64,000 nt of DNA from Wenxinia saemankumensis (GTDB lineage Bacteria > Pseudomonadota > Alphaproteobacteria > Rhodobacterales > Rhodobacteraceae), in the NCBI RefSeq assembly GCF_900141735.1, contig NZ_FQYO01000001.1, positions 186,001 through 250,000 on the forward strand. The letters run 5' to 3'. The first letter of the stretch is position 1. Each line of letters opens with the position of its first letter. The notes under the pieces were generated by a model that was not told the DNA's origin, did not search any database, and worked only from the letters and a program-made list of their open reading frames with translations. Made by a program: the position numbers and the translations under genes. Of the stretch, positions 1-9,408 are shown in pieces.

Positions 1-1218
1 CGGATCGGCGCGCCGCGCCCGTTCCCGCGGGGGGATCGGGTCGGGGACGCCCTGATGGGGAGCGGCATCGTCCAGAGCCACCGGCTCGTCCGGCGCCGGT
101 TCGTCCGGCGCCTGTTCGTCCGGCGCCTGTTCGTCCGGCGCAGGCCCGGCCGGCGCCCCGGCCGGGGAAACGGCGGCGGCGGCCTGCGCGGCGGCATCCT
201 CGGGCATGGCGCCCGATCCCGCGGCATCGGCACTGGCGGCCCCCGCACTGGCGGCATCGCCAAAGGCAGGATCGGCACCGGCGGCATCGGCAAAGGCGGA
301 ATAGGCACTGGCGGGGTCGTCGCCGCGTGGGTCGGCGTCGTCCTGCTCCGCGGTCTCGTCCCGCGCCCGGTCGATCGCGGACGGATCGTCCCCATCCGTT
401 CGGGCCGCCGCGACCTCGGCGTCGGACGGTTCCGGGCCGGGCGCGGTCTCGTCCCCCGCCGCGGGCGGGAGCGCCGAGGGATCCGCCGGAAAGTCCTCCA
501 CCGGCATGGCCGGGGGCAGGGGGGCTGCCTCCTCCTCCCCGATCGGAGGCGCCGGGTCCGCACCGGCCCCCTCGTCCGTGGCATGGACCGCCTCGGACCC
601 GGCTCCGGCCAGCGGGGCGCCGGGGCCGTCCTCCTGCGGGTCCGCGAGGATCGTCTCGCCCGTGTCGTGGTCGACAGGGTCGGGCGCGTCGCCCGGCTCG
701 CGCGGGGCGCCGTCGTCCGGTTCGGGCGCCGTTCCCATCGTATCGACAGGGGCGCGCGCCGGTTCGTCCGTCGCGGGCGGCACCTCCCCGGCAGCGGGCT
801 CGCCCTCGGCGGCGGGGCCGGGAAAGGCGAGGATGGTGGCGTCCGGCGCCTCTTCCGGTTCGACCTCGATGAGCTCGGCCTCCTCGACATCGTCGCGGAT
901 GCGCGCGGACGGGGCCTCCGCCGGGTGGGCGGGGGGCGCGTCGTCGAGCGGCGGGGCAAGATCGGCGACATGGCGCACGCCCTTCTCGCGCAGGAGCTTC
1001 TGCACGCCCTTGATCGTCAGCCCCTCGTCATGGAGAAGCGCCTTGATGCCGCCGAGAAGGCGCATGTCCTCGGGGCGGTAGTAGCGGCGCCCGCCGGCGC
1101 GCTTGACCGGCCGCACCTGCGTGAACTTGCTCTCCCAGAAGCGCAGGACGTGGGCCGGCGTGTCGAGCCACTCCGCGACCTCGGTGATCGTGCGGAACGC
1201 GTCCGGGGATTTCGCCAT
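1..1218 (-). CDS. MerR-family transcriptional regulator (C-terminus beyond window)
   Basis: The frame is open from an ATG at 1218 to the window edge (406 codons, no stop), so the gene is partial at its 3' end. Residues about 8-75 form a MerR winged-helix DNA-binding domain ([20 protein letters not shown], then [25 protein letters not shown] is recognisable). After about residue 90 the protein becomes a long low-complexity tail rich in Ala, Pro, Asp and Glu, with short repeats near the visible end. It starts 4 bp after ihfA, a gene order usual in alphaproteobacteria. The effector is unknown. The tail resembles an acidic disordered extension rather than a ligand-binding domain. Confidence 0.85.
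   Translation of the reverse strand, partial: MAKSPDAFRTITEVAEWLDTPAHVLRFWESKFTQVRPVKRAGGRRYYRPEDMRLLGGIKALLHDEGLTIKGVQKLLREKGVRHVADLAPPLDDAPPAHPAEAPSARIRDDVEEAELIEVEPEEAPDATILAFPGPAAEGEPAAGEVPPATDEPARAPVDTMGTAPEPDDGAPREPGDAPDPVDHDTGETILADPQEDGPGAPLAGAGSEAVHATDEGAGADPAPPIGEEEAAPLPPAMPVEDFPADPSALPPAAGDETAPGPEPSDAEVAAARTDGDDPSAIDRARDETAEQDDADPRGDDPASAYSAFADAAGADPAFGDAASAGAASADAAGSGAMPEDAAAQAAAAVSPAGAPAGPAPDEQAPDEQAPDEPAPDEPVALDDAAPHQGVPDPIPPRERARRADP
85..144. repeat. Four tandem 15-bp units inside the MerR tail
   Basis: Four head-to-tail 15-bp units, nearly identical, encode the peptide repeat [10 protein letters not shown] on the minus strand. The multiple-of-three length keeps the frame. A looser Gly/Ala-coding repetition lies at about 215-320. 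Confidence 0.8.
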
Positions 1219-1222
1219 CGCC

Positions 1223-1528
1223 TCAGCGGCCCGCGTTGCCCGTGGCCACGCGTTCCTTGGTCAGGTGCGAGGGGCGGAAGGTCAGGACCCGCCGGGGCGA
1301 GATCGGCACCTCTTCCCCGGTCTTGGGGTTGCGGCCGACCCGAGCCGACTTCTCGCGCGTCGAGAAGGTGCCGAAGGACGAGATCTTCACCTGCTCCCCC
1401 TGCACGAGGGCGTCCGAGATGTGCTGCAGGACGGCCTCGACCAGTTCCGCGCTCTCGTTCCGCGACAGACCCACCTCGGCGTGAACGGCCTCGGCGAGGT
1501 CCATGCGGGTCAACGTGCTATCGGCCAT
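1223..1528 (-). CDS. ihfA: Integration host factor subunit alpha
   Basis: A 101-residue HU/IHF-family nucleoid protein. It heterodimerises with IhfB, bends DNA at specific sites and assists recombination, replication and transcription. The family core is clear: an N-terminal dimerisation helix ([20 protein letters not shown]), the VKISSFGTF turn, and the DNA-inserting arm [14 protein letters not shown] with its Pro at the tip. Length is as expected. It sits between fabH and the merR gene in the usual alphaproteobacterial order, with 99 bp to fabH that may carry its own promoter. Confidence 0.97.
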   Translation of the reverse strand: MADSTLTRMDLAEAVHAEVGLSRNESAELVEAVLQHISDALVQGEQVKISSFGTFSTREKSARVGRNPKTGEEVPISPRRVLTFRPSHLTKERVATGNAGR

Positions 1529-1627
1529 ACTGGTCCCCGGATGATCCGGGGTCGAACGCTAGGGGAGGTCACGGTTTCGTGTCAATGAGGACCGGGCGGC
1601 AAGGGGCCGGAATGACCGGATTTTCGC

Positions 1628-2599
1628 CTACCAGCGCAGGACAACCGATCCCCAGGCGAGGCCGCCGCCGATCGCCTCGGTCACGACGAGGTCGCCGCGC
1701 TTCACCTGGCCGCGCTGCACCCCGACCGACAGGGCGAGCGGGATCGACGCCGCCGAGGTGTTGCCGTGATCCTGCACCGTCACGACGACCCGGTCCATCG
1801 GCACGTTCATCGCCCGCGCCGTGGCGGTGATGATCCGCAGGTTCGCCTGGTGCGGCACGATCCAGTCGACATCGTCCCCCGTCAGGCCGACCTTGCCGAG
1901 CGCGGCATGGGCCGTCGCGGCAAGCTTCTCGACCGCGTGCCGGAACACCTCGCGCCCCTCCATCCGCAGCACGCCGGTGCTGCCGGTCGATACGCCCCCG
2001 TCGACATAGAGCAGGTCCCGGTAGCGCCCGTCGGAATGGAGATCGGTGGCGAGGATGCCGCGATCGTCGTTGGTCCCGTCCCCCTCCTGCGCCTCGAGCA
2101 GCAGCGCGCCCGCGCCGTCGCCGAAGAGCACGCAGGTCGAGCGGTCGCTCCAGTCCATCAGGCGCGAGAAGGTCTCGGCCCCGATGACGAGCACCCGCCG
2201 CGCCTGGCCCGACAGGATCAGGGCATGGGCATTGGTCAGGGCATAGACGAAGCCGGCGCAGACCGCCTGGACGTCGAAGGCGAAGCCGCCCGTCATGCCG
2301 ATCGCGTTCTGCACCATCGTCGCGGCGGACGGGAAGGTGTTGTCGGCCGTCGACGTGGCGAGGACGATCGCGTCCACATCGGCCCCCGTCAGCCCCGCAT
2401 CGGCCAGCGCCGCCTCGGCCGCCCGCGTCGCGAGGTCCGAGGTCATCTCGCCCTCGGCGGCGAAATGCCGACGCTCGATCCCCGAACGGGACCGGATCCA
2501 TTCGTCGGTCGTGTCGAGGCTCTCCTCGAAATGGGCGTTCGGCACCACCCGCTCCGGCAGGTAATGTCCCACGCCGGTCACCACCGCTCTCGTCGTCAT
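1628..2599 (-). CDS. fabH: Beta-ketoacyl-ACP synthase III
   Basis: Condenses acetyl-CoA with malonyl-ACP to start type II fatty-acid synthesis in the cytoplasm. The 323-residue protein shows the full KAS III catalytic triad: Cys114 in QAVCAGF, His250 in VPHQANLR and Asn280 in DHGNTSAAS. The glycine-rich C-terminus (EAIGGGLAWGSVVLRW) is typical. It begins 3 bp after the plsX stop, so the two are almost certainly cotranscribed and couple phospholipid acyl supply to chain initiation. Confidence 0.97.
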   Translation of the reverse strand: MTTRAVVTGVGHYLPERVVPNAHFEESLDTTDEWIRSRSGIERRHFAAEGEMTSDLATRAAEAALADAGLTGADVDAIVLATSTADNTFPSAATMVQNAIGMTGGFAFDVQAVCAGFVYALTNAHALILSGQARRVLVIGAETFSRLMDWSDRSTCVLFGDGAGALLLEAQEGDGTNDDRGILATDLHSDGRYRDLLYVDGGVSTGSTGVLRMEGREVFRHAVEKLAATAHAALGKVGLTGDDVDWIVPHQANLRIITATARAMNVPMDRVVVTVQDHGNTSAASIPLALSVGVQRGQVKRGDLVVTEAIGGGLAWGSVVLRW

Positions 2600-2602
2600 G
2601 AT

Positions 2603-3781
2603 TCAGGTCCGTCCCGCTTGGTCCGTCTCGGCGCCCGGCGCGTCCTGCCGCGGCCCGCCCCGGCCGGCGTCCTGGTCCGCGTCCCGGTCGGTCCGCGCAG
2701 ATTGGTCGAGCGGTCCGGCGGACGCAACCCGCGCCGCGACGCGCTCTGCAAAGCCGGTGCGCGCCAGCCGATAGGCCAGGCCGACCGCCGCCCGCACGCC
2801 GGTCTCGTCCGACGAGCCGTGGCTCTTGATCACCGTCCCGTTCAGCCCGAGGAAGACGCCGCCATTGACCCGGCGGGGGTCGATCCGCTTGCGCAGCTCG
2901 CCGAAGGCGCCGCGCCCGAGCAGTCCGGCCACCATGGCCAGGGGGCCCGACCGGAACGAGGCGCGCATCGTCTCGGCGATGAAGGTGGCCGTCCCCTCGC
3001 CGGTCTTGAGCGCGATATTGCCGGTGAATCCGTCGGTCACGATCACGTCGACCCGGTCGGAGGGCAGGTCCGAGCCCTCGACGAAGCCGACGAAGTCGAA
3101 CTGGTCGCGCGCGGCGAGGCCGGTCAGCATCTCGTGCGCGGCCTTCAGCTCGGCCCGGCCCTTGTGCTCCTCGGTGCCGACGTTCAGCAGGCCGACGCGC
3201 GGCCGGTCCACCCCCAACCCGTTGCGGGCATAGGAGGTGCCCATCAGCGCGTAGACGACGAGGTCGCGCTCGTCCGCGCGCACATCCGCGCCCATGTCGA
3301 GCATCACGTTGAACCCGGACGGGTTGCGCGAGGGCCAGAGCGCGGCGATGGCCGGGCGGGTCACGCCCTCGGCCTTGCGCAGCTGCAGCATCGACACCGC
3401 CATCAGCGCGCCGGTATTCCCGCAGGAGACGCAGGCCTCGGCCTCGCCCGCCTTGAGCGCGGCGATGGCGGACCACATCGAGGTTCCCTTGCCCGAGCGC
3501 ATGACCTGCGCCGGCTTGTCGTCCATCGAGACGACATCCGCGGCGTGGCGGATCGTCACGACATCGGACAGGCCCGCATCCCGCACCAGCGGGGCGAGCA
3601 CGGCTTCATCGCCATGCAGCAGGAACCGGGCGTCGGGTTCGTCCCCCCGGAATCGCTTCAGGCCCGCGACCACCGCCGCGGGCCCCTTGTCGCCGCCCAT
3701 CGCGTCGATCGACAGCACGCGCCCGGCCCGGGCGGCCGCCCTGCCGGAGGTGGTGCTGCCGGTCTGGGAGGCCACGCTCAC
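2603..3781 (-). CDS. plsX: Phosphate acyltransferase PlsX
   Basis: Converts acyl-ACP to acyl-phosphate for the PlsX/PlsY route to lysophosphatidic acid. The N-terminal signature LSIDAMGGDKGP and later motifs (SCGNTGALM, NVGTEEHKG, DGFTGNIALK) identify the family. The open frame runs upstream through rpmF, so the start must lie after the rpmF stop (3805). I chose the GTG at 3781, giving 392 residues; a second GTG at 3775 is possible, and no strong ribosome-binding site separates them. The C-terminal ~45 residues form an Asp/Arg-rich tail beyond the usual family end. Confidence 0.93.
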   Translation of the reverse strand: MSVASQTGSTTSGRAAARAGRVLSIDAMGGDKGPAAVVAGLKRFRGDEPDARFLLHGDEAVLAPLVRDAGLSDVVTIRHAADVVSMDDKPAQVMRSGKGTSMWSAIAALKAGEAEACVSCGNTGALMAVSMLQLRKAEGVTRPAIAALWPSRNPSGFNVMLDMGADVRADERDLVVYALMGTSYARNGLGVDRPRVGLLNVGTEEHKGRAELKAAHEMLTGLAARDQFDFVGFVEGSDLPSDRVDVIVTDGFTGNIALKTGEGTATFIAETMRASFRSGPLAMVAGLLGRGAFGELRKRIDPRRVNGGVFLGLNGTVIKSHGSSDETGVRAAVGLAYRLARTGFAERVAARVASAGPLDQSARTDRDADQDAGRGGPRQDAPGAETDQAGRT

Positions 3782-3804
3782 CGGATGCCGGGACGCCGGG
3801 CCGA

Positions 3805-4011
3805 TCAGGCCGCGTCGTCGTCCAGGTCGATCTCGTTCGCGGCCGCCACGACCTCGCGGTCGGCGTAATGGCCGCAGGACGGGCAGACGTGGTGCGGGCG
3901 CTTCAGCTCGCCGCAGGACGGGCATTCGTTCGGGTTCGAACCCGAGAGCGAATCGTGCGCCCGGCGCATGTTGCGGCGGGACTTGGAAACCTTGTTCTGC
4001 GGGACGGCCAT
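3805..4011 (-). CDS. rpmF: 50S ribosomal protein L32
   Basis: A 68-residue large-subunit ribosomal protein. It begins [19 protein letters not shown], the conserved basic L32 start, and has a zinc-ribbon pair CPSC...CPSC at about residues 30-46. An acidic C-terminus (IDLDDDAA) follows, as in other alphaproteobacterial L32. It is followed 23 bp later by plsX and preceded, after a 424-bp gap, by the YceD-family gene, an order conserved across many bacteria. Confidence 0.97.
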   Translation of the reverse strand: MAVPQNKVSKSRRNMRRAHDSLSGSNPNECPSCGELKRPHHVCPSCGHYADREVVAAANEIDLDDDAA

Positions 4012-4218
4012 GTCTCGCTCCTATCCGGTTGGCGGGGCCGCGCATCGGCGGGCCCCGGCTTCGTCCTTGCCCCCTCGGGGCGCGTGGTCCGGACGGGATC
4101 GCACCGTCCGCGGGGATTCGCTGTTCCGATGGGGGCGCTGCTTACAGACCGGCCCGGACCCTGTCGAGCCATCGCCCCGGTCCGCCCGTCGCCCCGTCCC
4201 CGGAAGAGAGAGAGCGTC

Positions 4219-4246
4219 CCTATAGCGATCCTGCGCGCCCGCGCAA
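4219..4246 (-). promoter_or_regulatory. Possible sigma-70-type promoter for rpmF-plsX-fabH
   Basis: On the minus strand TTGCGC (4246-4241) and TATAGG (4224-4219) are 16 bp apart, pointing at rpmF and implying a leader of about 200 nt. It is the only promoter-like pair I found in the 424-bp gap 4012-4435, which otherwise holds GC-rich runs (including repeated CCGCG near 4400-4425) and no credible gene. Confidence 0.35.
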
Positions 4247-4435
4247 GCCCCCGGGGGGGGGCAGGCCGGGCGGGCCGCGCCCGCATCCCGGCGGCTGGGC
4301 CGCCGCCCCCCGTCGCGGGGACCGGGACGCCCCGCGACCGGCCGTCCCGCTCGGGGGAGTGGCGGGAAGGCGGAGGGGGAAGGACGCGCAGGGTCGCGCC
4401 GCCGCGCCGCCGCGCCGCAGCGGCGCCCGGACCCG

Positions 4436-5011
4436 TCATTCCCCCATGCGGTCCTTCAGCTCCCTGAGCCCCGCGAAGGGTTTCACGTCGTCGTCGCTGA
4501 GCGGGGTCTTGCCGGGTTCGGTCACGCTCAGCTCCACCTCCTCGGTCCCCGGCGCGCGGGGATAGTCGGGAAGGGCGAGGGCCAGCGCCTCGGCGGCGAG
4601 CTCGAAGAGGTCGAGCGTGTCGGGCAGCGGCTCGAGGCTGTCGTCCTCGGGCATCTCGGCCTCGGCCTCCTCGGGCTCGTGCCAGTCGGCGAGATAGGTG
4701 CGCGCGACGGGGGCGTCGACGCGGCTGGTGACGGGCTCGAGCGTGACGACGCATTCCTGCATCGCGGTGGCGCCCAGCGTCGCCGCCAGGTGCCAGTCGC
4801 CCTTGCCGCGCGGATGCAGCGTGCCCTGAAGGCGCAGCTTGCGCACCGAGGGCACGTCGATCCGCCGGGCCATCTCGACCCGCTCCTCGGGCGTCGGTTC
4901 CCAGTCGATCGCGGTCTCGGACCGGCGCGGCAGCTCGGCAAGGCGCAGCCGTCGCCGGGCGGAGGGTTTGGCGGCGGCGGGCCTGGGGCCGGTCGGGGCA
5001 GGGCGGGGCAT
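4436..5011 (-). CDS. YceD/DUF177-family protein
   Basis: A 191-residue member of the DUF177 (YceD) family, normally encoded just upstream of rpmF and linked by that context to large-subunit rRNA accumulation. Conserved features are the central Cys-containing strand (ECVVTLEPVTSRVDAPV), the following acidic stretch (EEAEAEMPEDD) and the DLFELAAEALALALPDYPR segment. The ATG at 5011 has a good purine-rich ribosome-binding site (GGGAGA). The start is divergent from bamE, with 273 bp between them. Confidence 0.88.
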   Translation of the reverse strand: MPRPAPTGPRPAAAKPSARRRLRLAELPRRSETAIDWEPTPEERVEMARRIDVPSVRKLRLQGTLHPRGKGDWHLAATLGATAMQECVVTLEPVTSRVDAPVARTYLADWHEPEEAEAEMPEDDSLEPLPDTLDLFELAAEALALALPDYPRAPGTEEVELSVTEPGKTPLSDDDVKPFAGLRELKDRMGE

Positions 5012-5284
5012 GGGGCGTCTCCCTTCGGTCTGGGGGCGGATCCGGGCCGGGACCAGGGTCCGGACCGGCGCGTCTCGGGGCCCGGCGCCGCGTCCGGGGC
5101 AGGCGCGCGGCAGGCGGGCGTCGCGTCGGCCGGGCCCCGTCGCTTGAAGCACCGGGCGTTCGCGGGTAATCCGCGATGTGGGCCGCAAGCGGCGGCAAGG
5201 CAAGCCGCCCGGGGCCCGGGAATCGACGGATGCGGCGGGCGGGACCGACCCGGACACGCCGGGATCGAGCGGGGAGAGACGCAG

Positions 5285-5743
5285 ATGACAACGACGCACC
5301 GCGCCGTCCGACTGGCCGCCCTGCTCGCCCTCGGGCTCCTGGCCGCCTGTTCGACCCGCTACCGCTATCACGGCTACGTCCCGCTGGCCGAGGACCTGGC
5401 CCGGATCGAGATCGGGCGCGACACGCGCGAGAGCGTGGCCGAGATCGCGGGCACGCCCACGGCGGGCGGCGTGCTGGACGAGGACGGCTATTACTACGTC
5501 CGGTCCCAGTTCGAGCATTACGCCTTCTACGCGCCGGTCGAGATCGACCGGCAGGTGCTGGCGATCACCTTCACCGAGGCGGGCGTGGTGCGGAACATCC
5601 AGCGATTCGGCCTCGAGGACGGGAACGTCATCGTGCTGGAGCAGCGCGTGACCGACGACAACATCCCCGACAACACCTTCATCCGGCAGCTGCTGAACAA
5701 CATCGGCAACGTGCAGGCCGGCCAGCTGCTGGGCGAGGGCTGA
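5285..5743 (+). CDS. bamE: Outer-membrane assembly lipoprotein BamE (SmpA/OmlA family)
   Basis: A 152-residue lipoprotein predicted to anchor in the outer membrane and support the BAM beta-barrel insertion complex. It has a signal sequence with a lipobox ending LGLLAAC (Cys22). The SmpA/OmlA domain follows (about residues 38-140), with the typical IGRDTRESVAEIAGTP start and the DGYYYVRS strand. The ATG follows GGGGAGAG at a normal distance, which supports this start over the longer open frame upstream. It is divergent from the yceD-rpmF operon, as in many Rhodobacterales. Confidence 0.9.
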   Translation: MTTTHRAVRLAALLALGLLAACSTRYRYHGYVPLAEDLARIEIGRDTRESVAEIAGTPTAGGVLDEDGYYYVRSQFEHYAFYAPVEIDRQVLAITFTEAGVVRNIQRFGLEDGNVIVLEQRVTDDNIPDNTFIRQLLNNIGNVQAGQLLGEG

Positions 5744-5918
5744 GGGCGCGGCCCGTCCCGGGTGGCGGAAGGGGCGGCGCGGTCGGGAGCACGGTATCGG
5801 CAGGACCGCGAAGGCAGGCGCGCGACGAGGCGCGGAGGCCGATCCCCGGCCGGCGGGGTCGCGCCGCGCCGAGAGGGGCGCGGCGGCGGATACCCGGGCG
5901 CCGGAGCCGGGGGCGGGC

Positions 5919-6359
5919 TCAGGCCCCGGTCGTGGTTTTCGCGGGCGCGCCCGCCGCTGCCTCGGCAGGCTGGAAGTCGAGCGCCACGCCGTTGATGCAG
6001 TAGCGCAGGCCCGTCGGCTGCGGTCCGTCGGGGAAGACATGCCCCAGATGCGCCGCGCAGCGGGCGCAATGCACCTCGGTGCGGCGCATGAACCAGGACC
6101 TGTCCTCGCTCTCGCCGACCTTCTCGCCCTTCACGCCGTCGATCGGCCGGGTGAAGGAGGGCCAGCCGGTGCCGCTGTCGAACTTGTCCTCCTGCGAGAA
6201 GAGCTCGGCCCCGCAGCAGGTGCAGGTGAAGGTGCCGCTCTCCTTGGGGAAGTCGTCATGGGTGAAGGCCCGCTCGGTCCCGTGCTGGCGCGTCACCTTG
6301 TAGGCGAGGTCCGAGAGCTGGGCCTTCCATTCGGCATCGGTCTTCTCGATCTTGTCCAT
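5919..6359 (-). CDS. msrB: Peptide-methionine (R)-S-oxide reductase
   Basis: Reduces methionine-R-sulfoxide in oxidised proteins using thioredoxin. The 146-residue protein has the full MsrB fold: two zinc-binding CxxC pairs (Cys46/Cys49 and Cys98/Cys101), the SGTGWPSF motif, [10 protein letters not shown], and the catalytic Cys121 in RYCING. There is no signal peptide, so it should act in the cytoplasm. An Ala-rich tail follows the domain. Confidence 0.96.
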   Translation of the reverse strand: MDKIEKTDAEWKAQLSDLAYKVTRQHGTERAFTHDDFPKESGTFTCTCCGAELFSQEDKFDSGTGWPSFTRPIDGVKGEKVGESEDRSWFMRRTEVHCARCAAHLGHVFPDGPQPTGLRYCINGVALDFQPAEAAAGAPAKTTTGA

Positions 6360-6489
6360 CAGGGCTTGTCTCCCGTGTCATGTTCCTCCGCTATCTAGGC
6401 AGCGGCCCCCCCGCTTCCAAGGCGGGGACGGGGGTCGGGCCCCCCGTGGGCCCGGCGCGCAGGCAAGGCAGAGAGGCGGGGAGCGGGCG

Positions 6490-7485
6490 ATGCCCTTCGA
6501 CGTATCGGTGGCAGGTTGGCGGGTCCGGCGTGCGGGGGACGCGGCGGACCTCGCGGCCGTCCGGCGCCTGCGGCACGCCGCGTTCCGGGCCGGAACCGGG
6601 GCGGCGGCCGGGGGCGCCGCGAGGCCGGACGCGGGGGCGGAAGGCGGGCCGGTCTCGGGGCCTGTTCCGGATGCTGTGCGGGGCCCCGTCCCGGGTGCGG
6701 GACCCGGATCCCGCGCGGGCGCAGGCGGGGGGGCGGGCGCCGGGCCGAACGAACCGGGCAGGCCCGGACCGGGCCCGGGGCGCGGGCAGGAACTCGACGC
6801 CTGTCCCCACGATCCGGACTTCGAGCACCTGATGGTCGAGGCGGCGGAGGACGGCCGCTGCGTCGCGACCTTCCGGCACCGCCTCCTCGGTCCCGGCGAC
6901 ATGGCGGGCAGCTATTGCGGCGCCGCCTACGACCTGTCCCCCCTGGCGGCGCGGGGTCTGACGGCGCTGGAGCTGGGGCGCTTCTGCGTGGCGCCGGGCC
7001 TGGACGATCCCGCGCCGATGCGCCTCGCCTGGGGGGCGGTCGCGGCGCTGGTCACGGCGCGGCGGCCGGACCTGCTGATCGGCTGCGCCTCGCTGCCCGG
7101 GGCCGATCCGGCGCGGTACGGGCCGGCCCTGTCCGTGCTGGCGGGGCATGTGGGGCCGGAGGGGATGCGTCCCGGGCGGCGCGCTGCCGAGACCTGCGAC
7201 CTGCCGCCCCCCGGGGCAGGCAGTCCCGCGACCCTGCCGCCGCTGCTGCGCTTCTACCTTACGCTCGGCGGGTGGGTGTCGGACCACGCGGTCATCGACC
7301 GCGACCTCGGCACGCTCCACCTGTTCTGCGCGATCGAGATCGCTCGGATCCCGCCGGCCCGGGCCCGCGCGCTGGCCGGCCTCGCCGCCGCGGCCGGGCT
7401 GGGGCCGGAAACGGGGCCGGAGACGGGGGACGGGAGCGCCACTGTGGACTGCGCACCTCTTGCAGCGGGGGCGGGGCGGGTCTAG
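6490..7485 (+). CDS. GNAT-family acyltransferase, OlsB-like
   Basis: A 331-residue protein resembling ornithine N-acyltransferase (OlsB), which acylates ornithine with acyl-ACP in the first step of ornithine-lipid synthesis. Supporting motifs are LELGRFCV and a long C-terminal segment from LLRFYLTLGGWVSDHAVIDR to the terminal region (GTLHLFCAIEI). The start at 6490 follows GAGGCGGGGAGC. A Gly/Ala/Pro-rich stretch at about residues 36-99 interrupts the N-terminal part of the domain and is unlike typical homologues. No olsA-type partner is adjacent, so substrate identity is an inference from family motifs. Confidence 0.7.
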   Translation: MPFDVSVAGWRVRRAGDAADLAAVRRLRHAAFRAGTGAAAGGAARPDAGAEGGPVSGPVPDAVRGPVPGAGPGSRAGAGGGAGAGPNEPGRPGPGPGRGQELDACPHDPDFEHLMVEAAEDGRCVATFRHRLLGPGDMAGSYCGAAYDLSPLAARGLTALELGRFCVAPGLDDPAPMRLAWGAVAALVTARRPDLLIGCASLPGADPARYGPALSVLAGHVGPEGMRPGRRAAETCDLPPPGAGSPATLPPLLRFYLTLGGWVSDHAVIDRDLGTLHLFCAIEIARIPPARARALAGLAAAAGLGPETGPETGDGSATVDCAPLAAGAGRV

Positions 7486-7488
7486 CTG
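7460..7488 (+). promoter_or_regulatory. Possible promoter for uup, leaderless arrangement
   Basis: TTGCAG (7460-7465) and TAGCTG (7483-7488) are separated by 17 bp. The -10 ends only 7 bp before the uup ATG, so transcription would start at or next to the start codon. It overlaps the end of the acyltransferase gene. Confidence 0.4.
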
Positions 7489-7495
7489 GCGCGCC

Positions 7496-9343
7496 ATGGC
7501 CCGCGCACCCCTTCTCCAGCTCTCCGACATCTCGCTCACCTTCGGGGGGGATCCCGTCTTCGACGGCGTCTCTCTCACCGTGCAGCCGGGCGACCGCGTC
7601 GCCCTGGTGGGCCGGAACGGGTCGGGAAAATCCACGCTGATGAAGGTGATGGCGGGGCTGGTGGAGCCCGATGCCGGGGCCCGCACGCTCGCCCCCGGCA
7701 CCTCGACCGGCTACATGGAGCAGGATCCCCGGATGGACGGGTATCCTACCTTGCGCGACTTCGCCGCCTCGGGGCTGGAGCCGGGCGAGGACTGGCGCGT
7801 CGACGCCGCCGCCGAGGGGCTGAAGCTGGACCTGTCGCGGTCTCCGGACACCGCCTCGGGCGGGGAGCGGCGGCGCGCCGCGCTGGCCAAGCTGCTGGCC
7901 GAGGCGCCGGAACTGATGCTGCTGGACGAGCCGACCAACCATCTCGACATCGAGGCGGTGGAATGGCTGGAGGCCGAGCTGAAGGGGTCGAAGACCGCCT
8001 TCGTCCTGATCTCGCACGACCGGACCTTCCTGCGCGCCCTGACGGGCCAGACGCTGTGGATCGACCGGGGCGAGGTGCGCCGGCAGGAGCGCGGCTTCGA
8101 GCGGTTCGAGGAATGGCGCGACAAGACCTGGGAGGAAGAGGACCAGCAGCGCCACAAGCTCGACCGCAAGATCAAGGCCGAGGCCCGCTGGGCGGTCGAG
8201 GGGATCTCGGCCCGGCGCAAGCGCAACATGGGACGCGTGCGGGCGCTGCAGGACCTCAGGGCCGAACGATCCGGCCAGATCCGGAGACAGGGCGCGGCGG
8301 CCTTCGATTTCGCGGACGGGCCGACCAGCGGCAAGAAGGTGATCGTCGCCGAGGGGCTGGCCAAGACCTATGACGGCAAGCCGGTCGTGCGGGATCTCTC
8401 GCTCACCGTGCAGCGGGGCGACCGGATCGCCTTCGTCGGGCCGAACGGGGTCGGAAAGACGACGCTGATCCGGATGCTGCTGGGCGAGGTCGCCCCGGAT
8501 GCGGGCCGCGTGCAGCACGGCACCAACCTCGCCCCGGCAGTCTTCGACCAGGCGCGGGCCGTGCTCGACCCCGACCTCTCGCTCTGGGACACGCTGACCG
8601 GCGAGCCGGGGATGCGGGTCTCGGGCAAGGCCGACCAGGTGATGGTGCGCGGCGAGCCGCGGCACGTCATGGGCTATCTCAAGGACTTCCTCTTCACCGA
8701 GGAGCAGGCGCGCGGGCCGGTCCGCGCACTCTCGGGCGGCGAGAAGGCGCGGCTGCTGCTTGCCAAGCTGATGGCGCGGGAGAGCAACCTGCTGGTGCTC
8801 GACGAGCCGACCAACGATCTCGATCTCGAGACGCTGGACCTGCTGCAGGAGGTGCTGGACGGCTACGACGGCACGGTGCTGCTGGTCAGCCACGACCGCG
8901 ATTTCCTCGACCGGGTGGCGACCACCACCGTGGCGATGGAGGGGGGCGGCCGGGCGGTCGTCTATGCCGGCGGCTGGTCGGATTATCGCGCCCAGCGCGG
9001 GGAAGGGGCGGCGGCGCCGGCGAAGGGCGAGCCGAAGGCGCCGGCCCGCCCCGCCGCCGAGGCGGCGCCGAAGCCGGGGCCGGCCCCCGGCGGGCCCGCG
9101 AAACCCGCCGGCCGGGGGCTCAGCTATGCCGAGCGGCACCGGCTGGAGGAGCTGCCCGCCCTGATCGACCGCCTCGGGGCGGAGATCGGCAAGCTGGAGG
9201 CCGCGATGGCCGATCCCCAGATGTATGCCCGCGAGCCGGTCAAGTTCGCCAAGGCCTCGGAGGCGCTGGCGGCGCGGCAGCAGGCCCTCGCCGCGGCCGA
9301 GGAGGAATGGCTGGCCCTCGAGGAAAAGGCCGAGGCGGGCTGA
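7496..9343 (+). CDS. uup: ABC-F family ATPase, Uup type
   Basis: A soluble 615-residue protein with two ABC ATPase domains and no membrane segments, so not a transporter. Domain 1 has Walker A GRNGSGKST (about residues 40-48), signature SGGERRRAAL and Walker B LLLDEPTNHLD. Domain 2 has GPNGVGKTT, LSGGEKARLLLAKLM and the Uup-typical DEPTNDLDLETLDLL. A Pro/Ala linker and a C-terminal coiled coil (from about residue 540) match Uup, which binds DNA or ribosomes. The ATG at 7496 follows the acyltransferase stop by 10 bp. Confidence 0.9.
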   Translation: MARAPLLQLSDISLTFGGDPVFDGVSLTVQPGDRVALVGRNGSGKSTLMKVMAGLVEPDAGARTLAPGTSTGYMEQDPRMDGYPTLRDFAASGLEPGEDWRVDAAAEGLKLDLSRSPDTASGGERRRAALAKLLAEAPELMLLDEPTNHLDIEAVEWLEAELKGSKTAFVLISHDRTFLRALTGQTLWIDRGEVRRQERGFERFEEWRDKTWEEEDQQRHKLDRKIKAEARWAVEGISARRKRNMGRVRALQDLRAERSGQIRRQGAAAFDFADGPTSGKKVIVAEGLAKTYDGKPVVRDLSLTVQRGDRIAFVGPNGVGKTTLIRMLLGEVAPDAGRVQHGTNLAPAVFDQARAVLDPDLSLWDTLTGEPGMRVSGKADQVMVRGEPRHVMGYLKDFLFTEEQARGPVRALSGGEKARLLLAKLMARESNLLVLDEPTNDLDLETLDLLQEVLDGYDGTVLLVSHDRDFLDRVATTTVAMEGGGRAVVYAGGWSDYRAQRGEGAAAPAKGEPKAPARPAAEAAPKPGPAPGGPAKPAGRGLSYAERHRLEELPALIDRLGAEIGKLEAAMADPQMYAREPVKFAKASEALAARQQALAAAEEEWLALEEKAEAG

Positions 9344-9408
9344 TCCGGCCCGTCCGGGGAGGGGAAGGCGCGCCGCCCCGGCGGATGGCGGCGATCCGGA
9401 TCGGCGGA

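Noticed and set aside
55-1830. Long plus-strand open frame of 591 codons, Arg/Gly-rich
   Set aside because: It lies opposite merR, ihfA and fabH, which have clear family motifs. Composition is that of an antisense frame in GC-rich DNA.
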